Position numbers and translations under genes: made by a program
Notes under the pieces: generated by a model
What the model was told of the DNA's origin: nothing
Seen by the model: the letters and a program-made list of their open reading frames with translations, nothing else
Database searches by the model: none
Shown: positions 61,792 to 64,000 of the stretch, one piece after another
Numbering within the stretch: position 1 is the first letter of the stretch
Layout: each line of letters starts with the position of its first letter
DNA from: QZKY01 sp942492925
GTDB taxonomy: Bacteria; Pseudomonadota; Gammaproteobacteria; Burkholderiales; Burkholderiaceae_D
Length of the DNA: 64,000 nucleotides
Reading direction: 5' to 3'
Assembly: GCA_942492925.1 (NCBI GenBank)
Contig: OW818641.1
Coordinates: 1,426,001 to 1,490,000, forward strand

Positions 61792-61886
61792 GTTATTCCC
61801 TCCGTTTTATTTTCTCTACTGAGATGCCTTAGTATAGCGCCGCCGACGATTACTTTGGTTGAATTCGTAAACCTGATGCTCGGTAT

Positions 61887-61975
61887 GTCGCCCCAGCGCA
61901 GGCTGGGGCCCAGTGGCGTTCTGTGTGCTAAGGAATGGCGTAACGACACTGGATTCCAGCTTGCGCTGGAATGAC
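61887..61975. repeat. Two-hairpin intergenic repeat, copy 2
   Basis: About 89 bases with hairpins CCCCAGC-GCAG-GCTGGGG and ATTCCAGC-TTGC-GCTGGAAT; the flanks match copy 1 at 45674-45763 at nearly every base, whereas the middle differs. Lies between the nth and CBS genes. Same family as copy 1. Confidence 0.85.
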
Positions 61976-61999
61976 GTCAATTATGCTGCTGTTACTCTG

Positions 62000-62647
62000 T
62001 CACACATCCTTCGGTTGCTTCGTTTTTTCCTTGTGGGCGCACAGGTCTTTAATCAGGCAATTCCAGCATTGCGGCTTGCGGGCGGTGCAGACGTAACGCC
62101 CGTGCAGCACCAGCCAGTGATGCGCGTCGTGCAGGTATTCCTTCGGCACCACCTTCAGCAGCTTCAGTTCGACTGCTTCCACATTCTTGCCGGGCGCGAG
62201 GCCAATGCGATTGGACACGCGGAAGATGTGCGTATCCACCGCAATGGTCGGCTGGCCGAAGGCAGCATTGAGCACCACGTTCGCGGTCTTGCGTCCCACG
62301 CCGGGAAAAGTCACCAGCGCTTCGCGGTTGCCGGGCACTTCACCATTGAATTCATCCAGCAGCATTTGCGACATCGCCACCACGTTTCTGGTTTTCGTGC
62401 GATAGAGGTTGAGCGTTTGCAGGTAAGGCATCAAACCTTCCACGCCGAGCGCCACCATCGCTTCGGGAGTGTTCGCAATGGGAAAGAGCGTGCGCGTGGC
62501 CTTGTTCACGGACACGTCGGTCGCTTGCGCAGACAGCATGGTGGCCACCAGCAGTTCAAACGGCGTGGCGTAGACGAGTTCGGTCTTCGGTTGCGGGTTC
62601 GCTGCCTTGAACCGATCGAAAATTTTCTGGATCTTGGGCGCTCTCAT
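62000..62647 (-). CDS. nth: Endonuclease III
   Basis: 215 residues. It excises oxidised pyrimidines and cuts abasic sites. Helix-hairpin-helix VTFPGVGRKTANVVLNAAFG, catalytic Asp in VDTHIFRVSNRIGL, and the [4Fe-4S] loop C-x6-C-x2-C-x5-C as CTARKPQCWNCLIKDLC. It begins with an ATGA overlap with the upstream rsxB, a linkage common in betaproteobacteria. Confidence 0.97.
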   Translation of the reverse strand: MRAPKIQKIFDRFKAANPQPKTELVYATPFELLVATMLSAQATDVSVNKATRTLFPIANTPEAMVALGVEGLMPYLQTLNLYRTKTRNVVAMSQMLLDEFNGEVPGNREALVTFPGVGRKTANVVLNAAFGQPTIAVDTHIFRVSNRIGLAPGKNVEAVELKLLKVVPKEYLHDAHHWLVLHGRYVCTARKPQCWNCLIKDLCAHKEKTKQPKDV

Positions 62648-63303
62648 GAAGCTTCTCTTTTTTGCCGTGCGCGTTCCATCGCGGCTTGAATAAGCGCTTT
62701 CTTCTGATCCTGTTCGGCTTGCGGCGCTTTGGCAGCAGCTTCGCGCATGGCTGCAGCGCGTTGCGCGAGCAGGGCGTCATGCGCTTCTTTTTCCGTTTGC
62801 AAACGAGCTGTGCGCAACTGAAAGCGTTGGCGTGCTGCGTTCGCCTGTTCGGGTGACCAGGCCGCCCAGCCTGTTTTGTCGTCCGTGACCGGGAGCATGG
62901 CGATGCAATCGACCGGACACACCGGCACGCAGAGATCGCAGCCCGTGCACAGATCGGGGATGACGGTGTGCATCAGCTTGCGTGCGCCGACAATCGCATC
63001 GACCGGACACGCCTGAATGCACAGCGTGCAACCGATGCAACGTGATTCATCGATGAGGGCGACGGGGCGCGGACGCTCGACGCCGTTTTCCGGATTGAGC
63101 GGCAACACGGGCTTGCCCAAGAGTTTTGCGAGCCGTGCAATACCTTCCGCACCACCGGGTGGGCACTGATTGATCGCGGCCTCGCTTGTTGCCATCGCTT
63201 CTGCATAGGCACGGCAGGACGGATAGCCACACTTCGTGCACTGCGTTTGCGGCAGCTGAGCGTCGATTTGGTCGGCGAGGGAGGTAGTGGTGGGGCGTGT
63301 CAC
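62644..63303 (-). CDS. rsxB: RnfB/RsxB-like iron-sulfur electron transport protein
   Basis: About 219 residues from a GTG at 63303 (MTRPTTTSLADQIDAQLPQT), matching related proteins; the frame also opens at a TTG at 63411, adding a low-complexity segment I do not trust. Clusters: CTKCGYPSCRAYAEAM for the Rnf-type site and two ferredoxin [4Fe-4S] sets, CIGCTLCIQACPVDAI and CTGCDLCVPVCPVDCI. There is no membrane anchor and no other rnf gene nearby, so it is a stand-alone form. Its partner and direction of electron flow are unknown. A Gln/Ala-rich coiled tail follows. Confidence 0.9.
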   Translation of the reverse strand: MTRPTTTSLADQIDAQLPQTQCTKCGYPSCRAYAEAMATSEAAINQCPPGGAEGIARLAKLLGKPVLPLNPENGVERPRPVALIDESRCIGCTLCIQACPVDAIVGARKLMHTVIPDLCTGCDLCVPVCPVDCIAMLPVTDDKTGWAAWSPEQANAARQRFQLRTARLQTEKEAHDALLAQRAAAMREAAAKAPQAEQDQKKALIQAAMERARQKREAS

Positions 63304-63423
63304 GGTTGCTGGGGCATTCGGTAAAGCGCCATTATCGGGGGAAATGGGGAGGCTGACAAACGGGGTAGTGGAGAGTGAGTTTTGTGGTTGAACGGAGAAT
63401 GAGTGTTGCAATAATTCAGGTTT

Positions 63424-63615
63424 GCCGGGGGTAGCCCGGCGGCTACCTTCTTTTCTTGTCTCGCCAAGAAAAGAAGGTAAAAGAAGGCGACCGCGAGACG
63501 CAGCCCTTCGGGTTCCCGCTGCCAGTGCTGCAAAAGCGGGAAGCGAAAAAACTCGCTTCGCTCAGACAGTTTTCGCTTCTGATCCGCTTTTGCCTTCTGT
63601 CAGCGGCAGCGTCTA
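63424..63615. repeat. Intergenic inverted-repeat element near the right edge
   Basis: GCCGGG-N5-CCCGGC (63424-63440) is followed by a perfect 15-base arm pair, TACCTTCTTTTCTTG and CAAGAAAAGAAGGTA (63444-63479), and GC-rich smaller pairs to about 63615. Similar elements with 'TTCTTTTGG...CAAAAGAA' arms recur between genes in many betaproteobacteria. ORFs across it are spurious. Confidence 0.7.
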
Positions 63616-63700
63616 AGCGGATGAGAGTTTGCAGCATGTTGTATTTCGGTTTTTGGCTAAAAGCGGTCACTGACGAAAGTGGAGAAATATTTACTTGCGG

Positions 63701-63709
63701 TGCTATGAT
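63701..63709 (+). promoter_or_regulatory. Putative extended -10 promoter of the last gene
   Basis: TGCTATGAT is a match to the extended -10 TGnTATAAT. It lies 50 bases before the ATG of the final gene and the -35 region is poor, as expected for extended -10 promoters. Confidence 0.4.
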
Positions 63710-63758
63710 GCATTTTTGGGTTTATAACATGCTAGCTGTGCACTGAGGTCTTTCTATC

Positions 63759-64000
63759 ATGGTAACAACACCACCAATCCGCATTCGCATCTCCACCAAG
63801 GCTAAAGCCTCTACTCCAAAATCAATGGCGTTCATTTTTGGTGATGCACAAGGCGATCCCAATGGGAGTTTAGCGTGGGAAAAAGTCATTTCAGATTTTC
63901 AGGCTAAGCTAAACCTAGTTGAAAAATCCTCTTCGCACTCGCCAACTGTTGCTTACTTGGAGTTTGAGAAAACTTTTGAGTTTGAGGGCGATGATGTCAA
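63759..64000 (+). CDS. Unrecognised protein, N-terminal part (cut by window edge)
   Basis: An open frame of 80 codons, ATG at 63759 to the window end, without a stop. It starts MVTTPPIRIRISTKAKASTP and then has a stretch of beta-like and helical residues (AFIFGDAQGDPNGSLAWEKV). Composition is more AT-rich than upstream genes. I recognise no family; it may open an accessory region past the edge. No Shine-Dalgarno is clear. Confidence 0.55.
   Translation, partial: MVTTPPIRIRISTKAKASTPKSMAFIFGDAQGDPNGSLAWEKVISDFQAKLNLVEKSSSHSPTVAYLEFEKTFEFEGDDV

Noticed and set aside
63422..63616. Frames of 64 to 96 codons over the repeat at the right end
   Set aside because: They follow an inverted-repeat element and have low-complexity Arg/Ala/Ser residues.
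1..64000. CRISPR arrays, prophage, insertion sequences and integrases
   Set aside because: No direct-repeat arrays with regular spacers and no transposase, integrase or phage structural genes were seen in any frame provided or read.

Overview
The window is an ordinary stretch of bacterial chromosome, most likely from a betaproteobacterium of the order Burkholderiales and perhaps the family Oxalobacteraceae. That placement is inferred from gene order (fliC-flaG-fliD-fliS-fliT-fliK-flhB-like-ycgR-fliE-fliF-fliG-fliH-fliI; rph-rdgB-hemW; nth-rsxB; queE-queD-tadA) and from moderate GC content; no search was run. Gene density is high, most genes are housekeeping, and I see no prophage, insertion sequence or CRISPR array. 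The last few hundred bases carry a repeat and an unrecognised AT-richer gene that runs off the edge, and may be the start of an accessory region.

Regions. 1-11.5 kb: a flagellar cluster on the minus strand, with only fliE on plus. It covers flagellin and filament cap with chaperones, a hook-length protein, a c-di-GMP brake (YcgR), and the MS ring, switch and export ATPase. Two clear sigma-28 promoters precede fliC and fliD. 11.8-19.2 kb: a tRNA U34 hydroxylase (TrhP), dnaQ, an orphan two-gene module (Cache-HAMP membrane protein without output domain plus a small cytoplasmic protein), a thioredoxin-like protein, gluQ, a CoA-binding protein, a second DEDDh exonuclease and rpmB-rpmG. 19.4-24.5 kb: guaB and guaA with a degenerate GGDEF protein between them, then a secreted protein. 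24.5-31.6 kb: a BaeSR-like two-component system divergent from a four-gene tripartite ABC efflux operon whose genes overlap by ATGA. 31.8-36.7 kb: queE-queD-tadA-ldcA and nadA-nadC. 36.9-46.9 kb: a DUF3300 protein, an aromatic aminotransferase, uvrB, a DUF5610 protein, a divergent uracil-DNA-glycosylase-like protein, a PP2C phosphatase, rph, rdgB and hemW. 46.9-54.2 kb: a patatin-like lipoprotein, tRNA-Ser(TGA) preceded by a tRNA-like remnant, an AEC transporter, a MarC protein, xth, a small secreted protein and mgtA. 54.2-63.3 kb: a structured leader, scpB, rluB, a TauE/SafE permease, a malate-type symporter with malic enzyme, a CBS protein, nth and rsxB.

Functional threads. Several genes act at the tRNA wobble position: queE/queD start queuosine synthesis, GluQ glutamylates queuosine on tRNA-Asp, TadA makes inosine and TrhP hydroxylates U34. 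c-di-GMP or GTP biology recurs in YcgR and in the I-site-bearing degenerate GGDEF protein inside the gua locus. Malate uptake and decarboxylation are coupled in one operon.

The least explained items are the Cache-HAMP/small-protein module, whose small N-terminal domain recurs in a 68-residue orphan at 34.3-34.5 kb; the degenerate GGDEF protein in the gua locus; the Ung-like protein lacking its catalytic Asp; and the interrupted tRNA-Ser-like sequence just before the intact tRNA-Ser. None is shown to be a new system.
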